Positions 1-6,024 of a DNA stretch of 9,316 bases are shown here, piece by piece; position 1 is the stretch's first letter, and every line of letters begins with the position of its first letter. This DNA is from JBCBZH01 sp039815415 (GTDB lineage: Bacteria > Bacteroidota > Rhodothermia > Rhodothermales > Rubricoccaceae). Made by a program: the position numbers and the translations under genes. A model generated the notes under the pieces. The model worked only from the letters and a program-made list of their open reading frames with translations. It was not told the origin of the DNA and did no database searches. Where the stretch lies: the NCBI GenBank assembly GCA_039815415.1, contig JBCBZH010000173.1, forward strand, positions 1 to 9,316, given 5' to 3'.

Positions 1-25
1 CCAGCTCGAGGCCGCCTCGAGCTGG
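1..25 (-). terminator. Perfect hairpin just 3' of the 103-aa gene, built from the repeated word
   Basis: Two 11-bp arms, CCAGCTCGAGG and CCTCGAGCTGG, flank a 3-nt loop (CCG). On the minus strand the structure begins 3 nt after the TGA stop of the small gene at 29-340, so it is placed like an intrinsic terminator. A T-tract cannot be assessed because the window ends here. The right arm runs directly into the repeated 11-mer (18-28). The left arm is the reverse complement of the same word, cut off by the window edge. Terminator function is inferred from structure and position only. Confidence 0.55.
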
Positions 26-28
26 CGA

Positions 29-340
29 TCAGTTGGAAAACAGGGTCGGCCCGCCCTCGTCGATCACGGCCAGGTCTTGCACGGCGAACCAGCCCTCTCC
101 CTCGCCACCCGCCGAGTTGGTGTACGGCACCGGCTCGCCCTCCTCGTTGGTGCCCGGCGTGATGTCCACCACGTAGGCGAGGTCTTTCCTCAGCTCGTTG
201 CCTGCCGCGTCCGTCCCCACCAGCACGTTGGGCGACACGTCCGCCACGCGGCCTTCGATGGCCCCCAGAAGAAATCCCTGGTGCGTATAGAGGTGAACGT
301 GGACCTGCTTTCCAACGAGGTGGTAATCGGGTGCGGACAT
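29..340 (-). CDS. Hypothetical protein, 103 aa, possible small beta-barrel fold
   Basis: The family is not recognised. The 103-aa product starts at an ATG (338-340) as MSAPDYHLVGKQVHVHLYTH and stops with TGA. It has no signal peptide, membrane span or cysteine, so a cytosolic location is likely. The first 60 residues alternate hydrophobic and polar positions in several short strands broken by glycines (VHVHLYTH, LLGAIEGRVADV, NVLVG, AYVVDI). A Gly/Glu-rich loop (about 66-83) follows, then a last strand (WFAVQDLAVID). This looks like an all-beta SH3- or Sm-like barrel, but that is a guess from the strand pattern. A longer in-frame ORF reaches 526, but its extra N-terminus is Arg/Ala-rich and would overlap the start of the divergent gene, so I prefer the internal ATG. 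No Shine-Dalgarno is visible. A copy of the repeated 11-mer lies 7 nt upstream of the start. Confidence 0.7.
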   Translation of the reverse strand: MSAPDYHLVGKQVHVHLYTHQGFLLGAIEGRVADVSPNVLVGTDAAGNELRKDLAYVVDITPGTNEEGEPVPYTNSAGGEGEGWFAVQDLAVIDEGGPTLFSN

Positions 341-456
341 GCGGCAACGAGCTGGCGACGACGCTTGTACGCCCGACACGCGAGAGGCTCCCGCCATCTG
401 CGAATGAGCCGCGCACGCTCCAAACTGCGTGACGGTGGAGAACCTCTGCTGTCTCC
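341..456. other. Divergent intergenic spacer with one repeat copy
   Basis: This 116-bp spacer separates the small minus-strand gene from the exported-protein gene on the plus strand, so it should hold both promoters. I see no convincing -35/-10 pair for the primary sigma factor, no clear Bacteroidota TTTG / TAnnTTTG pair, and no Shine-Dalgarno next to either start. Its notable content is the 16-nt element at 345-360. A weak 5-bp stem (CACGC / GCGTG, near 413-431) is not remarkable. Confidence 0.5.
345..360 (+). repeat. 16-nt repeat copy A (contains the 11-mer)
   Basis: CAACGAGCTGGCGACG is identical to the 16 nt at 5245-5260. Its core, CGAGCTGGCGA (348-358), is the 11-mer repeated through the window. 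The copy ends close to the start codon of the minus-strand 103-aa gene and lies about 100 nt upstream of the divergent gene. Confidence 0.85.
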
Positions 457-2091
457 ATGCGCGTCCTGTTCGCTCTCCTCGTCCTCGGGCTGGCGATGCC
501 TGCCTTTGCCCAACCTCAGCTCGCACGCATCACCGATGCCGTCGCGCCGCTGAATGCGGTCACGAAACCGGACCAGACCCTTTTCCTCCCCTTCGATGGC
601 GGCGCGGTGTTTTCTGGAATCGGAACCGATGGCGACATCGCGCTGTGGAGAACCGACGGCACGGCGGGCGGAACCGTCAAGCTGACGCCCCCCACAGGCG
701 CCGGTCCCGCCAACCCGGGTGCCCCGTTCGCCGTCTTCGAGGGGCAGGTGTACTTCCCCGGCCTGGACGCCCAGAACACCCCTCGCCTGTGGCGCATGAC
801 GCCCTCTGGAGCGCCAGAGACCGTCACGAATGCGGAGTACCGGTCTGGCTTCACGGTTGTCGAGAACACCGTCTATTTCACAGGGTGCACCGATGCTGAG
901 GGCTGTGAGCCCTATGCCTCGAACGGCCAATCGACCGATCTGCTGCAAGACGTGAATCCTGGCACGTTCTCATCCGACCCGAGCGGATACGCGGCCTGGT
1001 CCGGTGGCGTCTACTTCGTAGCCAATGACGGACAGACGGGCCGCGAGCCATGGGTGACCCGAGGTACCGACGCCAGTACACGTCAGCTCGCCGATCTGTA
1101 CAATGGCACGCAGGAGAGCCGCGCAAGCGGGTTCTCACCCACCGAAGCCTTGCTCTACTTCGTGGCCGAAGGCAAGGCGTCAGGCGAAGACACCCAAACG
1201 GGACTGTGGGCCACCGACGGCACCGAGGTCGGGACGACGCTCGTCGCCGAAGCCGGGCTGGCGACCTACGTGGTGGGCCATGCCGGAGGCGAGCTGATCG
1301 TCGCGGCCCGGGATGACGTGGCGGGCCAGGAGCCTCACCAGCTCACCGGCTCGACGCTCTCCCTTCTGGCAGACCTCTCGCCCGGCTCCATCGGAAGCCT
1401 TGGCGGCTCCCGCCCCACCGTGGCCTCGTTCGATGGCGACCTGTTCTTTACCGCCGAGGGCCGAGTGGATGCGTCCCAGGTTCGCCAGATCTGGGCGACC
1501 GACGGCACGACCCTTCGCCAGCTCGAGATCCCCAACGCCCCACGCCTGACGCGCTACGACCGCCCCATCGTGGCCGGGGGCGCGCTCTACTTCACCGCCG
1601 CACTCCGGGAGACGACGAGCGACGCAGCGACTGTGGAGGTGTGGAGGCTTCTGAGTGCGGACGCCGCCCCTGAGCGCATCGGCACACTGCCCGCAGATCA
1701 CGCCGTTAACGACTGGGCGCCCATCGGAGACCGGCTCCTCGTCTCCGTCCGCACCGACGCGTTCGGAACCTCTAGTGAGCTGTGGGGCATCGGCTACGGC
1801 ACGGCGACGGCGACGGAGGCATCGACCGATCCTCAGCTCGAGCTGGCGGTCTTCCCCTCGCCCACACAGGGACGAGCCACCGTCCGCTATACCCTGGCGG
1901 CCCCATCTGACGTTCAGTTGTCCGTCGTGGATGCCCTCGGGCGCGAGGTCGCCCGGCTTCACTCCGGCCGCCAGATCGAGGGACCTCATGAGGTCACGTG
2001 GACGCCTGCCGACCCGGATCCGGGCCTGTACGTCGTGCGGCTTCGGACCAGCCATGCCTCCGTCACTCGCCAGCTCGTGGTGGTGCGCTGA
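457..2091 (+). CDS. Exported protein with TDGT-type repeats and T9SS sorting domain
   Basis: This 544-aa protein is predicted to be exported and to cross the outer membrane by the type IX secretion system. Residues 1-18 (MRVLFALLVLGLAMPAFA) form a Sec signal peptide, with likely cleavage AFA|QPQ. The body (about 25-450) has spaced W-x-TDGT or similar motifs: LWRTDGTAGGT (63-73), PWVTRGTDAST (198-208), LWATDGTEVGT (250-260), IWATDGTTLRQ (345-355). Between them lie strand signatures such as VYFTG, VYFVAND, LFFTAEG and LYFTA. This periodic all-beta layout fits a propeller-like or repeat adhesin fold and resembles the ELWxTDGTxxGT repeat proteins of Bacteroidota. Residues about 458-544 (VFPSPTQGRATVRYTL, DALGREVARL, LYVVRLRT) match a type A C-terminal sorting domain (TIGR04183-like). 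No catalytic motif is seen, so the specific role is unknown. The ATG was chosen because it gives an intact signal peptide. There is no Shine-Dalgarno. Nothing ties it functionally to the kinase genes it converges on. Confidence 0.92.
   Translation: MRVLFALLVLGLAMPAFAQPQLARITDAVAPLNAVTKPDQTLFLPFDGGAVFSGIGTDGDIALWRTDGTAGGTVKLTPPTGAGPANPGAPFAVFEGQVYFPGLDAQNTPRLWRMTPSGAPETVTNAEYRSGFTVVENTVYFTGCTDAEGCEPYASNGQSTDLLQDVNPGTFSSDPSGYAAWSGGVYFVANDGQTGREPWVTRGTDASTRQLADLYNGTQESRASGFSPTEALLYFVAEGKASGEDTQTGLWATDGTEVGTTLVAEAGLATYVVGHAGGELIVAARDDVAGQEPHQLTGSTLSLLADLSPGSIGSLGGSRPTVASFDGDLFFTAEGRVDASQVRQIWATDGTTLRQLEIPNAPRLTRYDRPIVAGGALYFTAALRETTSDAATVEVWRLLSADAAPERIGTLPADHAVNDWAPIGDRLLVSVRTDAFGTSSELWGIGYGTATATEASTDPQLELAVFPSPTQGRATVRYTLAAPSDVQLSVVDALGREVARLHSGRQIEGPHEVTWTPADPDPGLYVVRLRTSHASVTRQLVVVR
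1515..1525 (-). repeat. 11-mer copy inside the exported-protein gene
   Basis: Exact match to CGAGCTGGCGA on the minus strand. In the coding strand it reads TCGCCAGCTCG and encodes part of L-R-Q-L-E (residues 353-357). Confidence 0.8.
2067..2077 (-). repeat. 11-mer copy at the 3' end of the exported-protein gene
   Basis: Exact match on the minus strand, inside the last codons of the sorting domain (T-R-Q-L-V, residues 537-541). It lies 14 bp before the end of the stop codon. Confidence 0.8.
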
Positions 2092-2097
2092 AGGACA

Positions 2098-2131
2098 CCG
2101 CCCCGGCCAACGGGATGTCAGCCGAGGGCGG
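2098..2131. terminator. Hairpin between convergent genes, possible bidirectional terminator
   Basis: The arms CCGCCCCGGC (2098-2107) and GCCG-A-GGGCGG (2121-2131) pair over 10 bp with one bulged A and a 13-nt loop. It occupies most of the 59-bp gap between the stop of the exported-protein gene (2091) and the stop of the lipoprotein gene (2151), where a shared terminator is expected. No T-tract follows on either side, so function is inferred from stem and location. A degenerate copy of the repeated word (TAACTGGCGA, 2137-2146) lies just beyond it. Confidence 0.45.
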
Positions 2132-2150
2132 GATGCTAACTGGCGAGGGG

Positions 2151-2615
2151 CTACCGGACTCGCGTGCCGGTCCAGTCGTCGTTCGCGTCGCCGACGGCGT
2201 TGTCGCAGTAACTGTACTTGCCCACGAAGCGGTCCTGGGACACCAGCACGTACTGGATGCGGCCCCAGTGGCGCGAGCCGCCGCGCGCGGTAGAACACTC
2301 CTGTACCGAGGTCGGCTCAATCCAGTAGCCTTCGATGACATTGTTGGTTACCTGCGCGTCGATGCGGCTGCCGCCGTCTTCGGAGTACGTGCCGGTGACG
2401 CGCCCGTCGTCGAGCTGGCGAAGGGTCATGGTGCCCCAGTTGGTGGTCCACGAGCCGGTGGCGTCCACGGCATAGGTGGCCGCCGCAACCGGCCATCCCG
2501 ACGTAGACCCACCTGGCGATCCGGAGGATGTGGACCCGACCGAGTTGCGGACGAGTTGTCCGGCATCGGCACAGCCGACGAGGGTGAGAACAAGAGCGAA
2601 AGCGAGCGTGCGCAT
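2151..2615 (-). CDS. Small predicted lipoprotein, unknown function
   Basis: This is a 154-aa protein from the ATG at 2613-2615. MRTLAFALVLTLVGC is a short lipoprotein signal with lipobox L-V-G-C, so Cys15 would be lipidated after signal peptidase II cleavage and the protein anchored in the envelope. A Ser/Gly linker (about 25-42) leads to a compact all-beta domain (about 45-154) with WTTNWGTMTLRQ, GRVTGTY, IEGYWIE, HWGRIQYVL, DRFVGKYSYC and a terminal WTGTR. Two cysteines (107 and 137) could form a disulfide. The pattern recalls a lipocalin-like small barrel, but I cannot name the family. Longer in-frame starts up to 2663 exist; the internal ATG is preferred because it puts the signal at the N-terminus. 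The gene lies 58 nt downstream of kinase 1 on the same strand and may be the last gene of a sigma-kinase-lipoprotein operon. A ligand or accessory role for the kinase's extracytoplasmic part is speculation. Confidence 0.8.
   Translation of the reverse strand: MRTLAFALVLTLVGCADAGQLVRNSVGSTSSGSPGGSTSGWPVAAATYAVDATGSWTTNWGTMTLRQLDDGRVTGTYSEDGGSRIDAQVTNNVIEGYWIEPTSVQECSTARGGSRHWGRIQYVLVSQDRFVGKYSYCDNAVGDANDDWTGTRVR
2411..2421 (+). repeat. 11-mer copy inside the lipoprotein gene
   Basis: Exact CGAGCTGGCGA. In the gene's own strand it reads TCGCCAGCTCG and encodes part of L-R-Q-L-D (residues 65-69). Confidence 0.8.
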
Positions 2616-2673
2616 GGCGATGAGGAAAGTGGGGTTCGTCTCCATCACGCACATCCGGGCCACGCCGGCTCAT

Positions 2674-5229
2674 TCACGCGTCGATCTCCGCCAGTGCGGC
2701 CTCGGCCTCGCGCCGCTCATCGTCGGTGAGGCTGGCGCCGAGAGACGCTTCCAGGTGAGGCCTCGCTTCTTCAGGTCGCCCCGCATCGACGAGCGCCAGC
2801 CCGAGAATGCCCCGTGCGCTCAGCGTCACGCCATGCTCAGCACCGAGCGCCTCGGTGAGCATCGCCAGCGCACGCGAGGCGTCTCGGACGGCCTCGTCAG
2901 CTCGGCCCAGCGCGCGCAGCGGGCCAGCCCGGCCTGCAGCGGGGAATGCCCGGAGGTAGTGCCCCTCTGGCATCACCGACGCATAGATCTCCTCGGCGCG
3001 GTCGAAGAGCGCCAACGCATCGGTCTCCCGTCCCGGCACCTGAGTGAGCAGCGCAGCGAGGTTCTGAAGCGTGCCCGCGACCGACTCCGACTCTCGCCCG
3101 TAGACCGCTTCCCGGATCGCCAGCGCGCGGCGGTACAGGGGCTCGGCCCCGTCGGCATCGCCCGCGTTGGCCCGCCGGAGCGCCCAGTTGTTCAAGACGG
3201 TTGCCACCGTCGGGTGCTCGCTCCCATAGGCGGGTTCGAGGGTCGAGACCGAACGCTCGTAGAGCGAATCTGCCGTCGCCTGCTCGCCGCGCGTGGCCGC
3301 CAGCCCGGCCAGCTCAGACATCGCCTCGGCCACCTGTGGATGGTCGGCGCCATACACCTCGGCCTTGATGGCGACGGCCTCCTGTTGGAGCACCCATGCG
3401 CTATCGAGCCTCGCCGGCGTCTGCTCGGCCTCGAACGAGCTGGCGAGGTTGTCCAGCGCAGAGGCCAGATCCGCCCGACGCGCCGGATCTCGACGTACGA
3501 GCGCCCGAAACTGCCGGATGGCCGCGCGCAGATGCCGACGCGCTTCCTTCGCCTCCCCCATCTCGCCCAGCACAATCCCGAAGTCGTTCAGCACATCGGG
3601 CCGATCCTCAACGGAGGCTTCCGTGAGCAGCTCGCGGTAGATCTGCTCCGAGGTCTCGTAATCGCCCTGATAGGTGCGGGTCCACGCATACCAGGAGCGT
3701 GCGAGCGTCCGCGCATGCGTGCCGGGCGCCAGCTCGCGGCCCGCCTCGGCGGCCAGCGCAGCGACGGAATCAGCACGGATGGGATCGCCCAATCCGAGAT
3801 GGGACGAAGCGACGACCGATAGCAGTTCGGCCTGAAGTGCGGGACGGTCGGCAAGGTCGCGCTGCAGACGGTCCGTCGAACTGGCGAGAAAGGCCGAGAC
3901 CGTTAGCTCGCGGTCGCCGCCGGTGGTCGGGTCCGGGCTCTCGAAGAGGCCAACCAGCACATCGTTGAGCGCTTCGGCGCGGTCCCGCTCGGCAGCCACA
4001 CGCTGGTTCTGCACGGTCGCCGTGATGGCCCATCCAACGAGAAGCAGAACACCCAACGCGCTGGCGAGGACCCCTGCCCGGTGCCGCCGAATGAAGCGGC
4101 GCAACCGGTAGGCCGCGCTCGCCGGACGGGCTTCGATGGGCAGCCCTTCGAGATGGCGACTGAGATCGCGCTCCAATGCATCTGCTGATCCATAGCGGTC
4201 GCCCGGATCTTTTCGCAGCGCCTTGAGCACGATCTGGTCGAGATCCCCCGCCAGACGCCGTGCAAGCTGAGGAGGCGGAACAGGCAGCGTAGTCGTGTCG
4301 GCTTCGCCGGCAGGCTCGGTCACGACCGCGCTCGGCCGTGTGGGCTCTGTCTCGAGGATGGCGCGCTCCATCGCGGCACGGGCGCGGTCGGCGAGCCGGT
4401 ACGGGCGCCGTCCGGTCAGCAGCTCGTAGAGCAGCACGCCAAGCGCGTACACATCCGTGGCTGTGGTGACCGCCTCGCCGCGCACCTGCTCGGGCGCCGC
4501 ATAGGCGGGCGTGAGTGGCGCCACGCCGGTGAGCGTCAGCCCGTCCTCCGTCTCCGCCACCAGCTTCGCCACCCCGAAGTCCAGCAGCATCGGCGTGCCC
4601 TCGGGCGTCACCATTACGTTCGACGGTTTGATGTCGCGGTGGACGACGAGCCGGCGATGCGCATACTGGACCGCCTCACAGACCTGCGCGAAAAGCGCCA
4701 GGCGGGCCTCTACATCGAGCTGGTGACGGGCCGCGTACTCGGTGATGGGCAGGCCATTCACCAGCTCGAGAGCGAAATACGGGCGCCCATCCGGGGTGAT
4801 GCCGCCGCCGTACAGCCGGGCGATGTTCGGATGGTCCAGTCGCGCGAGGATCCGGCGCTCGGAGAGGAACCGGCGAGGGTCTCCAGCCCGAAGCACCTTG
4901 AGGGCCACCTCGCGTTCAAACTGCCCGTCGGCCCGCTCGGCGCGGTAGACCACTCCCATGCCGCCTTGCCCCAGCGCACCGGTAATCCGGTAAGGCCCGA
5001 CCCGGCTGCCCGGCGCCAGCGCCTCGGGAGCGAGTTGGCGAGCCACATCGGCGAAGAAGCCCTCGGCATCGGGCTGCGCGGTCAGAAGCGCCTCCACCTC
5101 GGCGCGCAAGTCCGGGTCGTCGGGCGTCTCGCGTAGGAGGAACGCCGCACGGTCAGCCTCCGCCAGCTCGAGCGCCTGTTCGAACAAGGCCTCGAGGCGG
5201 GACCAGCGATCGGGGGAGTCATCAGCCAT
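2674..5229 (-). CDS. Transmembrane Ser/Thr protein kinase with C-terminal TPR array (kinase 1)
   Basis: This is an 851-aa Hanks-type kinase. A helical N-terminal region (about 7-70) is followed by the kinase domain (about 80-365): glycine loop GQGGMG (87-92), ATP-binding Lys111 in VALK, HRDIKPSN with catalytic Asp199 and Asn204, DFG Asp217, an activation segment rich in Thr (231-240), and APE at 245-247. All key residues are present, so it should be active and is of the RD type. A basic juxtamembrane stretch (YRLRRFIRRHR, 374-384) and one membrane span (about 386-406) imply that the kinase is cytosolic. Residues about 465-830 form roughly nine TPR-like units, several kinesin-light-chain-like (AEPLYRRALAIREAVYG), predicted to be periplasmic. 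The ATG at 5227-5229 is preferred; a GTG six codons upstream (5247) is possible. The gene follows sigma factor 1 by 33 nt (15 nt from the GTG), which suggests co-transcription. The sigma factor is its most likely substrate (inference). Confidence 0.93.
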   Translation of the reverse strand: MADDSPDRWSRLEALFEQALELAEADRAAFLLRETPDDPDLRAEVEALLTAQPDAEGFFADVARQLAPEALAPGSRVGPYRITGALGQGGMGVVYRAERADGQFEREVALKVLRAGDPRRFLSERRILARLDHPNIARLYGGGITPDGRPYFALELVNGLPITEYAARHQLDVEARLALFAQVCEAVQYAHRRLVVHRDIKPSNVMVTPEGTPMLLDFGVAKLVAETEDGLTLTGVAPLTPAYAAPEQVRGEAVTTATDVYALGVLLYELLTGRRPYRLADRARAAMERAILETEPTRPSAVVTEPAGEADTTTLPVPPPQLARRLAGDLDQIVLKALRKDPGDRYGSADALERDLSRHLEGLPIEARPASAAYRLRRFIRRHRAGVLASALGVLLLVGWAITATVQNQRVAAERDRAEALNDVLVGLFESPDPTTGGDRELTVSAFLASSTDRLQRDLADRPALQAELLSVVASSHLGLGDPIRADSVAALAAEAGRELAPGTHARTLARSWYAWTRTYQGDYETSEQIYRELLTEASVEDRPDVLNDFGIVLGEMGEAKEARRHLRAAIRQFRALVRRDPARRADLASALDNLASSFEAEQTPARLDSAWVLQQEAVAIKAEVYGADHPQVAEAMSELAGLAATRGEQATADSLYERSVSTLEPAYGSEHPTVATVLNNWALRRANAGDADGAEPLYRRALAIREAVYGRESESVAGTLQNLAALLTQVPGRETDALALFDRAEEIYASVMPEGHYLRAFPAAGRAGPLRALGRADEAVRDASRALAMLTEALGAEHGVTLSARGILGLALVDAGRPEEARPHLEASLGASLTDDERREAEAALAEIDA
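3436..3446 (+). repeat. 11-mer copy inside the kinase 1 gene
   Basis: Exact CGAGCTGGCGA in the TPR-coding part. In the gene's strand it encodes N-L-A-S-S (residues 594-598), the only coding copy not read as R-Q-L. Confidence 0.8.
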
Positions 5230-5244
5230 CGACTCTACCACGCA

Positions 5245-5260
5245 CAACGAGCTGGCGACG
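5245..5260 (+). repeat. 16-nt repeat copy B, in the sigma 1-kinase 1 junction
   Basis: CAACGAGCTGGCGACG is identical to 345-360. It fills nearly the whole gap between the sigma factor stop (5263-5265) and the possible GTG start of kinase 1 (5247). Its core 11-mer is 5248-5258. Confidence 0.85.
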
Positions 5261-5262
5261 GC

Positions 5263-5856
5263 TCACTCCGGCTCAGACATCTCACGCAACAGCCACGCCT
5301 GCGCGAACTGCCAATCGCGGTTGACGGTCGCCCGCGAGATGCCCAGCGCGGCAGCCGTCTCGTCCACGCTCATCTCTCCGAAGAACCGGCACTCAACGAC
5401 GCGCGCCTTTCGGGGGTCCTGTGACGCGAGTTGGTCGAGGACCCGGTCTAGCGCGATGACGTGATTGTCGGGTGCGGTATCGGCTCCGCCCACCAGTGTC
5501 TCGGAGAGGTCCACGCGGGCCAGGTCGCCGCCGCGCTTGGACGCGCTGCGCCGCCGGGCATGGTCCACCAGCACATGGCGCATCGCCTTGGCAGCGACGC
5601 CGAGAAAATGCGAGCGCCCCTCGAACGTCGGGCTGGCGTGGTTCGCCAGCTTGAGGTACGCCTCGTGGACCAGCGCCGTCGTGTTGAGCGTCTCCATCGA
5701 CGGCCCGCGCCGGACGGACTGCGCGAGCTGGCGAAGCTCATCGTACACCACCGGCATCAGCTGGTCGAAGGCCGCCTCATCTCCTCTCTGAAGCGCATCC
5801 AACAGCGTCTGCACATCATCACGCGGAGCATCATCAGGGGCGACCGAGTGATCCAT
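5263..5856 (-). CDS. ECF-family RNA polymerase sigma factor, kinase-linked type (sigma 1)
   Basis: This 197-aa sigma factor should direct RNA polymerase to a dedicated promoter set. Region 2 (about 25-100) has VYDELRQLAQ, LNTTALVHEAYLKL (57-70), HFLGVAAKAMRHVLVDHARRR. Region 4 (about 132-192) has RVVECRFFGEMSVDETAAALGIS and the recognition helix RATVNRDWQFAQAWL. These are hallmarks of the TIGR02999 / PF07638 ECF group. The region 2.2 position that is normally acidic (D in DxxQE) is Ala61, preceded by Thr59-Thr60, a possible phosphorylation site. An in-frame extension runs upstream to 5979, but it is Cys/Arg-rich and unlike the family, so I use the ATG at 5854-5856, giving the same length as the second copy (197 aa). 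No anti-sigma gene is adjacent; instead the kinase follows at once, which points to kinase control. Confidence 0.93.
   Translation of the reverse strand: MDHSVAPDDAPRDDVQTLLDALQRGDEAAFDQLMPVVYDELRQLAQSVRRGPSMETLNTTALVHEAYLKLANHASPTFEGRSHFLGVAAKAMRHVLVDHARRRSASKRGGDLARVDLSETLVGGADTAPDNHVIALDRVLDQLASQDPRKARVVECRFFGEMSVDETAAALGISRATVNRDWQFAQAWLLREMSEPE
5724..5734 (+). repeat. 11-mer copy inside the sigma 1 gene
   Basis: Exact CGAGCTGGCGA. In the gene's strand it encodes part of L-R-Q-L-A (residues 41-45), a region where family members often have LRxLA. Confidence 0.75.
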
Positions 5857-5892
5857 GCAGTGAGTCCGGGATGAGCAGCGCGAGCGGCCCGG

Positions 5893-5898
5893 AGTATA
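5893..5898 (-). promoter_or_regulatory. Weak candidate -10 element upstream of sigma 1
   Basis: On the minus strand TATACT lies 37 nt upstream of the sigma 1 ATG, the most promoter-like hexamer in this spacer. A TTTG lies 23 nt further upstream, slightly long for the Bacteroidota TTTG / TAnnTTTG layout, and no good TTGACA stands at 17 nt. This is a tentative call from base pattern only. Confidence 0.25.
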
Positions 5899-5935
5899 GC
5901 CCTGATCGGCCTCCAATCGCCCAAACCCACACATG

Positions 5936-5975
5936 AACCTGACACACCTCGAGTGGGGATCTCTTAAAACCTGAC
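5936..5975 (-). promoter_or_regulatory. Pair of direct repeats GTCAGGTT upstream of sigma 1
   Basis: GTCAGGTT occurs at 5936-5943 and 5968-5975 on the minus strand, 32 bp start to start, about three helical turns. Both lie 80-120 nt upstream of the sigma 1 start codon. They could be a regulator site or part of an ECF-type -35 element, but two 8-mers are weak evidence. Confidence 0.3.
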
Positions 5976-6024
5976 CCAACTCACCCCATGCACCCTACCC
6001 GAGAGGACTGACGCGCCGCACGCA

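Noticed and set aside
190..948. Minus-strand open frame (252 codons) across the divergent spacer
   Set aside because: Overlaps both the 103-aa gene and the signal-peptide end of the exported-protein gene, with Arg-rich translation.
1180..2298. Minus-strand open frame (372 codons) opposite the exported-protein gene
   Set aside because: Low-complexity Arg/Gly-rich translation crossing the end of one well-supported gene and the start of the next intergenic hairpin; no recognisable domain.
2476..3822. Long plus-strand open frame (448 codons) opposite kinase 1 and the lipoprotein gene
   Set aside because: Arg/Pro/Gly-rich translation with no domain, lying antisense to a clear kinase-TPR gene; long shadow frames are normal at this G+C.
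5857..5979. N-terminal extension of sigma 1 (41 extra residues)
   Set aside because: Cys/Arg/Gly-rich and unlike the family; the internal ATG gives a normal N-terminus and a length equal to sigma 2.
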